A program made the translations under genes and the position numbers. DNA of 64,000 nucleotides, from NCBI GenBank assembly GCA_013397115.1, contig VWZW01000996.1, positions 1,751,611-1,815,610 of the forward strand, read 5' to 3'. Position 1 is the stretch's first letter, and every line of letters starts with the position of its first letter. The notes under the pieces are model-generated. The model searched no databases. It had not been told where the DNA came from and saw nothing but the letters and a program-made list of their open reading frames with translations. This DNA is from Edolisoma coerulescens. Taxonomy: Eukaryota; Chordata; Aves; Passeriformes; Campephagidae. Of the stretch, positions 13,874 through 28,314 are shown in pieces.

Positions 13874-16800
13874 CAGGATTGAGCTCAAAAACTGTAATAT
13901 ATAGTCATCACTATAGTGCTAGCCTCAATTTTCAGAGGTATGGTTTAGGTTCCTATCTTAATCTGGATTTCCAGGACTGTAAAAGCATCATTAGGATGAA
14001 GATTTCTATGTTTTTATTCAGCACTGCGGTTCTGCGAACTTCTACAAGACCTGTGCTTGTATTTCTCTTTCATCTTATGTGCAGAAATGCCTAAGTTTTC
14101 AGACAAATCTGCACAGAAGCAGATTTTGCTTCCCACACCTAATGAAGTAATCTTTGGATAAAATAAGTATTCTTTGAAGAAGACTTGGAACTTCTCCGTG
14201 GCAAGCTGATTTCTCCAAAGTCTTAGATATGTATTATTCTCTAATCTTTACCGTCACTATCCTACCATATTTTAAGTTCTTTTCTGCACAGTCTGAAGCA
14301 TGGTAAGCAGAACACTTACACTGTGAGATGAACCAAACTCAGATCCAGCATCTGGATATTTTGAATTAGAGCAGGACTACACCATTTAAAGAAAATACAA
14401 TTGATGTCCCCACAGGAAATAATTTTTTTAATTCTGTGTAGTTATGGGGTTTATAGTACGCCTTTCTGCTCAGCATTTTTCTAGGGGCCAGCTTTAGTGT
14501 CTCGTATCCTCACACCTGATGGATGCATTCTGCAGGTTTTAGTTATCCCATCTGCTGTCTGTAGTTCTCCCCAGGTTCCCAGTGTAAAGGTAGGCATTTG
14601 ACCCTTCCAGGCACCAATATTGTAGGCAGTGTAGTCTGTGGGACTGTAACAGTGAAGTTCTTTTTTTGGATCTCTGGTGCATCCGTGTCTCATCTCCACG
14701 TATATATCTGAACAAGTATTGTTTCACCACCTCACAGAGAGTTGTAAAGACGAATCAGCTGTTCAGGTAAGACTATGCTGGAACTATATAAATACTAAAG
14801 CAAAGATAAAACATGTTATTGGGTCATTTAGAGCCTTGCCCAGAGGCTGTTTTGGGGAATAAGCAGTACTTCCCTGCAGTGGCCAACTTGCCTGTTAAAA
14901 ACCAAAAGGCTTTTTCAGCCTCAGAAATCACAACCATAGTCTTCTAATACTAAATTACTGACCCTTAAGCAAGGCTCTTAGTAATTCTCCAGAATGTTTC
15001 TACCCATTAAAAGCAACATACAACTGCTTTATAGGATTGCACTAAAACATGCATTTTATTTATCAGACTTTTGATTTTCTTGGCAAGTATTGCATGTGTA
15101 GAAATTCAGATGTTCCTCCACCTCTGCTGTGTGTTCAGCCTTTCTCACCAGTTTTCTAGCATGATGTAACTACAAGCGTGTTAAATGGCTTTTTTGAAAA
15201 TCCTTATCAGACACTATTTGTTTCTCCTCTCTGGCTACTTTGAAATCTTGAGATACAGCTCTAGTTCCTAAGCCTTCTCTGTCAATCTAACCTAAGGGGT
15301 AAAGGAATATTCAGGGATTTGCTGTTTTCTTTGCAAACCAGGCAAAACTTCACAGCTTTATTTTGAGTTTCCAAATGTAATTGGAAAAATTCGTCTGACT
15401 ATGTCTAACAAGTACATTTAGCACAAAAGGCATTTAGTAGAGGTGAAAAAATAAGTTATACTACTCTTTTCTTTCCTACCTCCTTTTGACTTTAGACAGC
15501 TATTGAGATACTAATGTGTTATCTTCTCTTCCACAAGTACAACAGTCCCCCCTTTCCCCCCCTCAGAACGGCAATGTATGAATCATGTATTTCTTTCTGA
15601 ATGCCTGTTTTATATTTCAAGGAAATTTTTATTAAATTGAATATACATACCATGGGTTTAAACAATCCGACTGAAAGGAGGCTGTACCATTCTCTTAAGC
15701 CCAGTTCCATTCTTCAGATTTCTAGGCTTTTGGGTCTGCATTGGAAATAGATGTTTATAATGGAAAACAATGTACATAGTGAAGATGCTTGCCTAGGTAG
15801 TGTCACATCCACATAGCATCACATCACCTTTCAGCTCACCTCTGGATGAAACTTAGTTTGATAGCCTGGCTCAGATCATCTCAGTGCTTAGCTCTGTGTC
15901 TCTGCAGGGCTCACTGATCCATGAATACAGTCAAGGGAATCCATACCAAAGCACGTAACTGTCCCACATTTCTGCTTTTTCAATCAGCACAGATGGAAGT
16001 CCAGATCTGTCTGTATAAGCTGTATAAATGAGCTCCCCTAGCCTCCAATCTACTACTAAACCATAACAGTAAGAATGTTGTAGTAAAAGATCATGCTAAA
16101 GAAAATCTATAAACCCTCTGGTTTTTTCCTTATGCGTGGGAAAAAGATTAAAATTGCTTTAGTGAATTACCTTTAAAGGAGCAAATGCCCTAACACACAA
16201 AAATGTAAAAGTCTCTTTTTACTAAAGAATCAGCATGTCTTCCCTTCCTGCCAAGCAATAGGCACAGACATATCTCCTTCATGGCTTGATAAACCAAATA
16301 ATAGAAATTGTCTTTTCATCTTTTCTTTGCCATCTATAAGGCTCCATTATGCTGCCATTACTCATCTAATTTACTATAAACACCCAAAGGAAACAGTCAC
16401 CATCGTTTTCTGAATTTTCACAACAATCTAATGACTTAGCATATTTTAGTGGCAACAGTGAGACTTCTGCAAAGACACTGCTATGCTGAAGTGGCTGGGC
16501 ACTCACTCTGAAAGCTAGGTCTGAGCTGGTTATTTTCCACAAACTTTATCATGATACTGAATGTTTAACAAGTATTCATGCCTTTTGGTCATTCCATCAC
16601 AAGGCAACAGTTCTTCGAATTTCAGGGATAAATTTTGGATACTCTATTTTTTTTTTGGTCTGTAGTTTTCCATCTGACTGTTACTTTACGTGTCCTCAGG
16701 GCGTACATACGGGAAACCAGTGATGCATGGAAGATAAGGGTGAGTATCATCAGATAATAATTACATTAGAAAAATAATGGTTTTGTTGCTCTTTCTTTTT

Positions 16801-17630
16801 TTCCCAGAGAAACTAAAAATCATTCTTGAGAGAGGCTTGTCATTAATGATCTATTAATCCTGCCTTGCCAGACGCTACCTCCAGGAGGCTTAAGAGAATG
16901 GGACATCTTGAGCTGTGATGAATCACCTTGGTTTTTTTAATGCAATCCTAATATTCACCTTAGTGAAGCAGGATTTTTCCTGACCCCAGGCAAGATGGCC
17001 TCTTCCTTGGATTGCAGATCAAGGGGCTGTTAAAAATGATGGAGAGTAGAGTAAGTAATAGGGAGAAGGTGTACCAAAAACATAATTACTGAAAGGTGAA
17101 ACGAGCTCCTCTTTATCTTCAAACTATTTTTTTTAACTCTACGAGACTGAATTTGGCTGTGGGGGGGAAAAAAAAAGAGTGGCAGGAGTCCTATCTAACT
17201 CCAGAGATTTCCTGAGTGAGGATAGGTACATTACAGCCTGTAAGGTACTCAGCAGCTGCGATAACGACAAGCACAGAATATAGACTTCTAGATAGGCTTC
17301 TGAGTCCTTGAACAGTAAGTGTGACAGTCTTACACCTCAGTTACATGTAGGACACCACGGGGAGAACATGTAGGCTTCATAACCGTTATAGCACCCAGTC
17401 AAAGACGTTTTTTCCTATCTTGAATATTTCCTCATGTATATTATGCCTTTTTCATTCTGTTTCTTTTTTCTCCCCCATCCTTTTTAAACACCTCCTTACT
17501 GTTATATTCAGGTAATTGCAGGACATTTACAAGTTTCTGATAGGATGTATGATGAGAGACACAAGAAGCTTTTTGCTCATACACAAAAGCAACATAAGCC
17601 CTTTTTTCAGAGACTTCAGCATTTAAAAAG
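13874..17630. other. Unique non-coding stretch, no gene seen
   Basis: AT-rich sequence with only short chance open frames (up to about 72 codons). There are homopolymer runs such as G7A9 near 17161-17177 and pyrimidine-rich tracts near 17440-17500. I recognise no transposon, RNA gene or exon. Confidence 0.7.
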
Positions 17631-17745
17631 ATAGAATCACAGAATCAGAGAATGGCTTAGGTTGGAAGGGACCTCAAATATCATCCAGTTCTAACCTCCA
17701 TGCCTTGGGCAGGGACACCTTTCACTAGACCAGGTTATTCAAGGA
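17631..17745 (-). mobile_element. CR1 LINE, short 3'-end stub
   Basis: A CR1 tail on the minus strand of about 115 bp. On the plus strand it opens with ATAGAATCACAGAATCAGAG, then GGTTGGAAGGGACCTCAA, GGGCAGGGACACCTTTCACT and AGACCAGGTTATTCAA, after which similarity ends abruptly. This is a severely 5'-truncated insertion holding only 3' UTR. The core blocks are close to the avian consensus, suggesting a moderately old copy. Confidence 0.93.
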
Positions 17746-20246
17746 ATAAGAAAACAGAAGATAAGGCATAAACAAACTGAATGGAGATACATTTATTACA
17801 TGGACAGACATCCCATACCTTGAGTTGGGACATGACTGGGGACAGCCATGTTGGGTCTGCAAGACATTCAGATGCATTACATAGCTCAAGTAACAAGAAG
17901 GATGAAAAAATATGCAGGTATGCCTTCAGAGACCAGGGTAAAAGGGAAGATGTGATGGGGTAGGGGGGAGGAAAAAAAGGTTTATTTGCCTCATCCTGAT
18001 AATTGAAAGTTTAAATTGCAGGTTTTTTCCACCCCCCATGGAGTAGCTGGTACTACAAGAAAAAAGATGATTTTAAAAGCACACTGAAAGCTCTCTGCTG
18101 CCTTTTGCAGAAGATTAATGCTGTTTTAAATTGCAGCTTTATTGTCTGTTGGCAAAGTGACTGCCATGAAGGGATTTAAAACTGCAAATTCTTTAGTGTA
18201 GTCAGACATACTTTTGAAAAATGAAGTCCTCTTCTGCTCAGGGGATTAGTTTAACTTTTTATGACATTCATTTTTGTAATTCTTTACTACTTCTTCATCT
18301 TGTGTTTGCTTTATGAGGTTATTATTTTTATACATAGTTTGGTAGAGTCTTAGGAAGGCTGAGAGAGACAGGTGTTTGAAATTCTAGGTGCAATAAAGAG
18401 ATATAACATTTATTAGAAAAGAAGAAATGTGGCATAAATGGGAGTTGCCTTTTGTTGCTTCAATACCCAGCTCGGTTCCCACTGCAGTAGTTGGCAATGA
18501 TATTTGAAATAGGGCTGCCTTAGGTCCTTAGGTTAGGAAACACTGACAGTAAAAGTACAGCTGGGATATAATGGACCAAAGAAAAGACACTGCAGTTCGG
18601 GATACCAAGGTTCCAGCTCTGCTTGTCCTGTGGTGGGTCTGGATGTGTCTCTTGAAGGCGCTGACCTTCACTTATGTTGACTCAGGTTTAGAAGCCACTT
18701 GCTCAACAGAGGCCCAGGCAGCTTTTGTGGTATTCAAATGTCATTACACAAGGTATTCGTTTAATATTCAGTTCACAGAATTCCAATTAAACTAACTGCC
18801 ATTTAAGATCTGACTCACAGATCAACCAGAGAACACATGTTTTAGAAAGCCATCCCATACTGATTGAAAAATCCTCATAGCTGGGATATTTACCCACAAC
18901 CCTTGGTAATGTGTTCCATCATTTGCCCTGCACCATTAACTAATTTTATCTCTTGTCTAGTTTAAAGTGATATAAGCTAAATGTTCCATTGCTGTATTAT
19001 AGACAGTTATATTAACAGCTCTGGTTGATCAGCATTTCCGTGGGTAACGTACGGACTGATCAGATCAAAACCTAAGTCTCCTTCAATAAGTTAAATTGAC
19101 TAAGGCCCTTGAGTCTTTCACTATCAGACATGTTTTCTAGTCTGTTTCTGATTTCCCAACGGTTTTTCTAAGGAGTTTGCAAATAAACTGGTCTAACAAC
19201 AGTGATAAAAGAACCAAAGAGATATTAACTAGAACATCCCAACACCTTTCAAACAAGTGATTGACAAAGATATCTGGAGGGCTGGGTGAAATCTTCATGG
19301 TTTCAGTTTAACTAAGAATTTAAATGGAATGTACAAGAAGCTTAGAAATGTGTGTTTGACCTGTCTATTTCCTCATTTCGTCACTTTTTTGATTTTCTCA
19401 TATCCATCTGTGTTTGAGAATGTGTATGTACGAGTTCTTAAATATACCTGTAAAATAAATGTGGATCATTTTCAGATTTTCTAGGAACCTCATGGACTAT
19501 ATTCTTATTTAAGTACCTTTCCCCACTTTTATTCTCTCAGGTCACTTGGCAGTCCAGCCCTAAATATTCAAGGTAGTCTTCGTCTCCGTCTCCCAACTGA
19601 CAGCTACATACTGTCCTCACACCATCTGGTAACTGTGGTCTACCTTCTGTTTTCTTACATATTAGTTATCACAATCACATCTATTAAAAATAGAATGTTT
19701 TTCTTGCAGCTAATTCGCAGAAAGTTAAGACAGCCCAATCTCACCTATCCATCCCTTTCATTATTAGCTGCTAATCTCCAGATCAGCCACAGGTGTAATT
19801 AGTAGGGGGTAATGTTCATTTCAGAAGAGTTAAAATGTTGCATTGATAAAAAGCACTTTAAAGGCTGAGAACAGATCCACTCAGGATCCTGTGTGTGCCA
19901 CTTGCTTAGTGATAACTTCTCACATATTTAAATGATAATTACCTAGCATTTACTCCATTTAACATCCATTGTGCTGATTTTCTCTTGTTTTCATTTTAAA
20001 TTATAAGGTTGTATACCATCAAATCAAATGCCTCAGAGAAGCCAATGCAAATATAATTACTTCTAGCAGACAAAGTTCTAGTATCATAAAAAAGTATGTA
20101 TCGGGTTAGTTTGACAACAATTCATACCATCAATCTATGTGAATCAACATTAATTGCATTACTTTAACTTAAATCTTGATTTGTTTGGCTCAATCTCATT
20201 CCATTTCTTTCGCCTGTGACTGAAGTCCTAAAGACAAGGCTGAGCT
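17746..20246. other. Unique non-coding stretch, no gene seen
   Basis: No gene or transposon recognised. The open frames at 17781-17963 and 18571-18795 are short, start in arbitrary context and show no domain. Confidence 0.7.
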
Positions 20247-20328
20247 CCTTCCTTCCTTCCTTCCTTCCTTCCTTCCATCCTTCCTTCCTTCCTTCCTTCC
20301 TTCCTTCCTTCCTTCCTTCCTTCCTTCT
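20247..20328. repeat. (CCTT)n tetranucleotide microsatellite
   Basis: About twenty CCTT units, with a single interruption (CCATCC) near 20277. It lies beside a C-rich spacer and a short CA microsatellite. On the minus strand it creates a meaningless Lys-Glu-Gly-Arg repeat frame. Long, nearly pure tetranucleotide arrays are usually highly length-variable between individuals. Confidence 0.97.
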
Positions 20329-20340
20329 TCTCTCCCCCCG

Positions 20341-20353
20341 CACACACACACAC
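20341..20353. repeat. Short (CA)n microsatellite
   Basis: Six CA units directly downstream of the CCTT array and a C6G spacer. Together they make a compound microsatellite. Confidence 0.9.
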
Positions 20354-23300
20354 TCTTTTCTGTGCTTTCTTGCTTTTAGAATAGCATAAAGGAAGAGAAA
20401 GGAGATGAGAAAGTATTACCTAATCTCTTTTGCTGCTATCTGACCTGTACAATAAGGATACCGACAGTACAAGTTTTTTCTCAAGGCATTTGAAGTCCGT
20501 AGGCAGAAAACACTCTAGAAGCGCAATGGATTATTGCTAAGTATTGTTGTTGCTGTTCCTAATGTCAGCCTTTCAGACTAAGCGCTGCACTTTAAGGCAA
20601 TGTCAGAGAATAACCACTAACTAGAGAACAAAGGGAAGGGAGATTAAGAGCTCAGACATGTAGAACCTGCTTCTCTCAGCAGCTGTGCCTCAGCCCCTGG
20701 ACCAGTAGTCAGGTTGGATGCAAATGGCAAGTTTCCAGGTCTTGAGGGCTTCAATTGATGGTCTGCTCTTTGGAGCACTGTCTCCCTAGGGCAGAAAAAA
20801 ATTGGAAGGTAAACAATTAGATGGCTGCACTGCACAGGGCTGTGTGCTCTGATTAGGAGATTCTGCCTGACACAGAGGGATGTCACTGCCTGCAGTGGTA
20901 TCTGCTGCTGTCACCATCGGCGTGCGGCAGGTGACACTATGGAGGATGAAACTTGGCTGAGCTGCCTACAGAGTAAAAGGGAGGTGGCAAGGGAAAGGGG
21001 AAAAGAGGAAGATACAGCTGACAACTATAACTAACCCTTCAGTGCCTAAATGAGGAGAAGAGGGGTGGGATGGCTGGATGCAGTCAGTGTGTCACAGCGC
21101 AGCTACCACAGCTGAATCAGTCCTAAGACAAAAATAGCTACTTACACCCTCTGCCACCACAGCCATTGCATAGAAATCCCTGACAGTCTGACAATGCAAC
21201 CAGGCCTTTGCCTCCTCTACTTAGCTGAAGGAGCGCCCCACAGACACCAGAGTTACAAGGCTGCCTATGGAAACCACCATCCTGTTCCACATCCCCACGG
21301 TCACCCTGCCACCACCATTGCTCTCTAAGGAGGGAAGCAGGAGCAGATATACTGTATGGGTAGCTAGACTCAGACAAAGGGAAGCACAGCTGCTTTAGGA
21401 AGCTTTTTTATGGATTCACCTACAGCATGCCTAGCACAAAGCAAAATATATTGGTAGCCACCTGACTGCTGGTGGGCACTGAAGGTGCTTTGTGTGGGAG
21501 AGAGGTGCAAATATATTTCAGATGCTGTCAACATACCAGTAAGCTAGGAAAGAGCTTAGAAAGCCATAAGATATGTTGGAGAATGGCTATGTCCCTTGGG
21601 AACTCTCTGCATTAAGTTTGTCATCCCTGTGGCTTCTCTTGGAAAATTGTTTCTCCTTCCTTCTTATGTCATCTTCGGGAGTGATCAGGCAGCCCCTACA
21701 GAACAGTTCAGCCGGCTGTGCATTGAACAGCTAATACTGTGGGGAACTAGAAATACCCAGCAAAGGTGTGTAGGAATGACCATTAGCTTCCCATAAGTGC
21801 AATTGACTCTTTTATTCCCATTTATTGTCTTGAAGTCTCAAAATTTGATGATAAAAACTATCAAATAAAATACAATTACTAGGAAAGTATAATCTATTAT
21901 TTTCTATGGGAATCTTTGGTCAAGAAAGGGAGTAGTGGATGAATATTTCATGCTTTAATTTTTCATTTAATTGTTTTTCCAAGATTACATCACACAACAA
22001 ACAGCTATTCTAGGAACGCAGCTATGCCTGGATTTCCACTGAAGGAATCTAAAAACCAAACAAAATTTAAAAATTCTTTTCACCCACAATTAAATTGAAG
22101 ACATTTTGTTAAAATCCTATTTGGCTTATTACAAAAAGGAATTCTTGCCACTTTTGGACAAAGACAATCAATTGTTTCATGATGGCCAGGTTGAGTTCTG
22201 AAGATTCAGAATATCAGATATCCCCAGGGCTGAGAAAGGGCAACAAGCCCATTCTTCAGGCTTGCATGTCTTGTAGAAACGTAATCCACTGGCAGGGTTT
22301 ATTCTATGACTAAGCTCTATTTCTGCATTGCTGAGAGCCTGAAAGTGTGGTTACTTAATTGTTGTGTCAAGCTGGTGTGTTTGTAACTCCTTATAAGCTG
22401 AGGTTCAACAGTGCAGGCATTACCAAGATACAGAACCATGTAAGTGCAAAAAAACGTAAGAGGTAATCAAGCAGCCCAATGACAAACGGTTCTCTAGGGA
22501 GTGAGGGGAGAAGAAAATTAATGTACTTGTGTTTGTCCATCATGGACAATCAGATATCACCCTGGGACTAGAGGAAAAGTTTAACTGTTTATAATTACCT
22601 CTTGTGAAAAAATTAAGTAACATGTATGCTCAGCCTGCAGCACTAAGAATAGCAAAGTACCTGCACCACCTGTAGACCTTCTGATGCTTTCATATTCAGG
22701 TTTTGATTTTTGTCTATCAGGTCATGTAGTTTTCTGTGTTGTTTTTAACTGAAAGGATCCCTATATTATTGAAAGTTCAAATCTGTTGTTAATAATACTT
22801 GTATCTTGTAAGGTACTTTGACCCTTCAAAATGCTGCACAAACATTAATTAATCCACTTTTTGATAAGTTAGTTCTGTCCTAAAGTGCTAGAAAATGACT
22901 ACACATATTGAAGAAGACATTAAAAATATTTTACTCCTTTATTCCTTCTTTACTATTGTATTGTAAAGCACCAAAGATGCTTTGATAACGTACTGTAGGC
23001 ACTAAAAGAATAATAAGAGTGCCTACAATAACACCATAACAAAATTCTTGCTCTGCTCTGCTGCTGCTGCTCTGTTTCTTAATGATCTTAGCTAGAGTAA
23101 GAGGTAAGAGGGGTAAGATGGAATAGCACAAAAAACCCTGTCATGTAAAAGTACAAATCCTTACTATCTGAACTAAAACTTTAAGAACTGTGTTTGCACA
23201 CAGGAGAATTTCCTAAAACACCATGTGTGAATCGTTAGCTTTTCTGTTTGTGGGCAGAAGGTTGCTGTTAGCTGTACCTCTTTCTCACCAGTAACGAACA

Positions 23301-26300
23301 GGGCATTAAAAGGAAACAATTGACGTGCCTCAAATTATTTTAATTGGAGAAATAGGGAGGCTTAAAAAATGCTCAGCTAATTTACTTTTTACATAAAATA
23401 TTATTTGAAAGCAATGTAGCAAAAGACCAAAATAAATAAAAGAAAATCCTGGTAGTATTTATGAAACTCTAGTTCTTTCTTTGATTACAGAGAGTTTTAA
23501 TTTAGAGTCCAAATATTACTAAAAGCTGAACCAATACACCATCTTACTTTTCAGTATCTGGTCCCTGGCAACTATTTGTTAAACCCAGGAAGCGAGGAGA
23601 CATTCTAACCTTTATAGGGTGCGGCTGGACATTCAAAGCCTTGTGCTGTTGATTTTGCCAGGTTAGTGCAACCAAAAAATCAGTCTGAAAAAGAAAGATG
23701 AAAAGAATTGATCATCCTTCTCTCCCTCTACCTACATGAAAATTTTACCCCGTGTAGCTTGTTGACATGAACAGTTTATTAGCATTTAGAGAAAGTGAGG
23801 GTATGGAAACATCCAGCAGAGAGCAAAGGATCTAAAAGCACCTTTGATTATTAAAACTCTTTCATGTATCAGCAACAGATCGATTCCCTCTAACATCATC
23901 TCCCCCAAAATGTTTTGATTACTTATATCTGGAAATTTCTGCCACCTCAGTTTTACAGAATGTCAAATCAGTACTTAGATTTCCTGAGCAGAAATTTATG
24001 GCTGGACAATTTAGGTAAGCACTAGAAGCTCTTTAAAGTTTTTAAGAAACCTAATCACCTTTGTGCAAAAATAATTGCTAAAAAGTGATTTGTAATGGCC
24101 CTGTTGGAGCAGAGATTGGTAACTCATTAACAAGGCAAAGCCATTGAAAATCTGCCTATTTTAAAAAGGGATCAAGTTTACCTTAAAGGGTTTTTAAACA
24201 TAAAGAGTTTCCACTATTTGTCAATTAAAAAAATCTAACTTATCCTTGTAGTTCTACTTAATTACTTCCATTTTCTTTAAGTTGCTGTATTTCAATGATC
24301 ATGCTGATATTCAAGACAGAGTTTAAATTCCTATTTTAGGCATTCAGAAATCTAACATGTATGTCTAAAACCTGTCGTTGCATGCTCCCTTTATATTAAA
24401 AAAAAGAAAAACAGGCAACTCTAGGTAGTGATTGATTTAATCCTGAAATAGGCCAGATAAATCATCCTCTGGAATTATATATTTCTCTGCTAGGAAACTT
24501 AGGGTGACTAGTTTACACTTTGACACTGAGTTAGCAGACTTCTAAAATTAAGTCCAATGGGTCTTGCCCCTGGGGGCTCATCTTCAAAGTCGGTCAGCTT
24601 GAGAAGTGCTGTTAAGCTGAATGGTCCACCAAGAAAAACCGAGGTCAATGTGCTACTCATAAAGTCCTATTAACAACAAGTGGGGCTTTTGGTACTCATT
24701 AAATGGATACAAAAATACTCATTGGTATTGCCACTGCATTTTTGAAAGGTCCAAGTGTTTATGGTTCAGGGTACAACTCAAAACTTCACAAACCTTACCA
24801 CAGCAAAACATCTCAATAAATGCCATTTAAAAAGCACCATATTTGGATTAATATATCTGTGTCACTCAGCAAACCATGGGTCTCTCCATCCTAGAGGTGA
24901 CAGGAAAGTGAGCATCCATTATATGTGTCAGCTTTCTGCTACACTGACTGTAAGATCTTTTTTCTTCTTTTGGAAGAAATGTTTCTACCTCTCAATATGC
25001 TTTCCTTGTCTCTGTGTGGGAGTTTGTAAGGAAAGGAAAATCTCTTCAGAAACCTGGCCAGAAATTAAGGGAGCAGCATCTGTTAAACACTACAACTTCA
25101 GTGAAGCTTTAATGACATGGGAGTTACAGACCAGACTGCAGCCTGAGGTGGCAATTCTGAGCTTCCCTAGTTGAACATTAAGCAGAATTAAAATGAACAG
25201 AGGTAGTTTTAGCTATCATAACCATGATTTTTGTGGACTATGGTTAACACTGAACAAACTTGAGTCCCGTTTTCAAAGCATTCCCCAGTGGCCACAGTGG
25301 GGTTTTTTTGACTAACCAGAGTGAGATTTGGATGTACTCCTCCATCTCTGGGAGCCAAGAATTTAGCCTGTGTTCCAGTCAAACTGAGGAAGCAGTATCT
25401 GTGCCTTGCATCCTCCTCCTGCACTCATTTGTACTCGTCTTTCCATTGTCTACACCACCTCCGTTGCTGGGCTCTACTGAACTTTACAGTCATCGTACTG
25501 ATAATCTCCCATCCTAGTCCTCCCTGCAGCTGCTGGCCTGTTAAGAAACTCAGAGTTTGAAGACCATGAATATCCTGTGTCTACTGTCAGAAGGTTACAG
25601 TAATGAATGGCACCCTTGCCAACATGTGCTTCCACTGCACAAGCTAGTAAGGAAAGCAGAATCTGGATGCTGGGAATGTTAAGCAAGAACAAGGAGGGGT
25701 TTGTTGGTGCTTTTTGGTTTTTGATTATACTTGAGTCATGAAAGGACTTGGACTCTTCCAGTGGCTTGATTTTACTCTCTGCCTAGCTGAGATTGCAAGA
25801 GAATAGTATGGTTTCTGCTCTGTATCCTCTTCCTCTGAACTTGCTTCACACTTCATTGCTTTTCTGACAAACAAAAAAAAGAGAAACAAAAGAGAAATAG
25901 GAATCCTTAAATGTGATCAGTTGCAACTTGCTAATTAGAATGCATAAGCTTTTTCAAGGAAATCCAAGCCCTCCACCAACATAATATACTGAAATGCTCA
26001 GAAATGAAGGAAATAAGCTTCCCAGTGTACCAGAACACTAGGTAGAGAGCAGAACTAATAACTACCAGCTGCTTTTGGTGAAAAAATGCCTAAGTATGCC
26101 AGTTAAAGACCAGCTTTGATCCATAACACTGCCCATCTTGTGTTTCTGCTGCCTCTTTTCGGAAAAGTTCACGTTATCAGAAACACATGGGGAGCCCCTT
26201 GGAACAAACCAATGGCAGATCCACTCCAGGGAGGGTGTAGGAAGACCTGCTATCTGGAAAGGGCATGAGGTATCAATGCAACACAAGAATAGCTGGTTTT

Positions 26301-28266
26301 AGGTGAAGGCCACCCAGGTTTACGTTAGTAATTGGTCTATTGACTGAATCACACTAGCAAAGGGTTGTTTGTGAACATAAATAAAGCAATGCTCCTTTGC
26401 ACTTTGAAGTTTCTACAAGGTTCTTGAGGTTTGTACTAAAGATTTATTGATCCTGATCTCCAGCAAGACCTCAGAGAACCCTTCCTCTAATCCTTCATGT
26501 TCTCCTCTGGTTTTCTTTCATGGAGTGAAGGACTCATGGGATAATGTACTCACGGTACTAAAGGGCCAAATGACCGTCTCTGTGAATGGCCTCCTTTGAG
26601 TTACTCTGCAGGTGTGCAAATAGCTGGCCACAAATAGTGCAAAGGCCATTCTACCCTTTACATACTTCTGCTTTTCATTGACTACCTCTGAACAGGTTGC
26701 ATCACTGACCAGTAGAAGGAAATGATTAAAATAGAAGTGCTTATATCAACAAATACATTCCCAGTTTGAGACAAAAATGCTTACCTTTTCCCTGCGTGCC
26801 TTTGGGTTTCACTCTGATTGCTTGTGCATTTGACACTTCTATATAAAAACAGATGCTTAGTAATTTAAAATTGGCCTATGTCACTCATAGTTTTGACATT
26901 TATGCTTCCTAGTCCATACTGTATACATTATTCGGAAGACAAACACTAACACAGATTAAAGCATTTGACTGCCAGAAATGGAATTATTCCATAGCACCGG
27001 CCATAAGATGCTGAATTTAAACTTTAATTACTTCAGTTTGTCTCTTCTTGTGGCACACATCTGCTCTGGCACAGCTTCATCTGGTTAAGCATTTTCCTTG
27101 CATCACACAAGAGCATGTAAAATTGTCTCATAGTAGATAAGTTTAGTTTAGGACCACCAGGTTGTCTCTGTAGTCAATTAAAGACTTTTGTTCCTCCAGA
27201 AGGTAAGTCAAAGCAGGAACTGACTGTCTGAAGAAGCAGACAGTTTTTTCAAAGTACTCATGTGGGATCTCTGGGGCCCCCATGCATGAGTTGTGTCCTC
27301 CAGACCTCCTAAGAGCAGCAGGTTAGAAGGACAAGGCAGGCTGAGAGCCCAGCTCAGCTGGGAGACCCAGTTAGCAGCCTGCCCAGTTACTTTCTTTATA
27401 CCAATATTAGCCTTTCTTAGACATAAAGGGCTGAAAATGCAGTAAAGAACCACAAAGTGATATGAATAATATAATTCTTATGTATCACAAAGGCATAAAA
27501 GAATAAATGTGCTCAAAATCTCCCACAGCATGCATCGCTGCTTTGCTATACTTTTCAGCTGGATGTCTTGATAAATACACACCAAGAATGCAATACAGGG
27601 TATATCTCCCGCCAAATGTTAACTTCTACTCTTCTGACATTTTATGCTCTTCTCCATTCCAGTTAAAAATACAACTAAATGCTTCACTTTTAACAGATTC
27701 AAGCCTAGGAGAAAAAGGAAGACTTTATACACTAAATGAAAGCCATTTGCATTGTTCTAATAGTGGGTTTGTTTAATTTATATCAGATGGTTTTGCTTAA
27801 AATGTTGTAATAAAAATAGCTCACATAAACACTCTTATGAGGTATTATTCACTTGTGTGATCTGTAATAGAATGACTAAGAGTATGATTTTGTATCACTT
27901 GTCTTTAATGATTGTAAATCTGTCTTGGATGCAGAGACATAAATATTCTCTCTGTTCAGACACTGAAGACAGAGCAGTGCCTCCAAATGATGTTTCATCT
28001 CATCCTAGAATAGCGGTGTAGGACAGCTGGAATGCCCTCGGTGTGACTGTCTCTCCCCACTCATCACAAAGAGTCTGGATGACAAGCTGAGAGGTGAATA
28101 AATAATATTTTAGTAGCATAAGCTAGGTGATATGAACACCATTCTATGACGCAGGAGGAAACAGGCCTGGATTGTCTCATGTTAATTAGTTGCATTACTT
28201 ATCAGCTATAAGCTCAGCCTTCCTATAGAGTATTACCTTTGTTGATACACACATAATTACTTTAAA
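20354..28266. other. Long unique non-coding stretch, no gene seen
   Basis: Nearly 8 kb without a recognised gene, RNA or transposon. The longest open frame of the window lies here (139 codons, plus strand, 24755-25174). Its translation is low in recognisable motifs, contains a poly-Phe patch from TTCTTTTT sequence and matches no family I know, so I treat it as chance. The segment around 24030-24200 (TAATCACCTTTGTGC, AATAATTGCTAAAAAG, CATTAACAAGGCAAAG) has the look of conserved non-coding DNA but cannot be tested here. A slightly GC-richer patch lies at 20640-21380. Confidence 0.65.
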
Positions 28267-28297
<31 letters not shown>

Positions 28298-28314
28298 GAC
28301 AGACAGACAGACAA
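28267..28314. repeat. Compound (AG)n / (GACA)n microsatellite
   Basis: About twelve AG units at 28267-28291, followed by ACAGGGGGACAGACAGACAG-type GACA repeats to about 28314. This is a simple compound microsatellite and is not associated with a transposon boundary that I can see. Confidence 0.95.

Noticed and set aside
20164..20349. Lys-Glu-Gly-Arg repeat protein frame
   Set aside because: Direct translation of the CCTT microsatellite on the minus strand.
24755..25174. 139-codon open frame, the longest in the window
   Set aside because: No recognisable domain, low-complexity Phe patch, no supporting start or splice context. This length is expected by chance in 64 kb of AT-rich DNA read in six frames.
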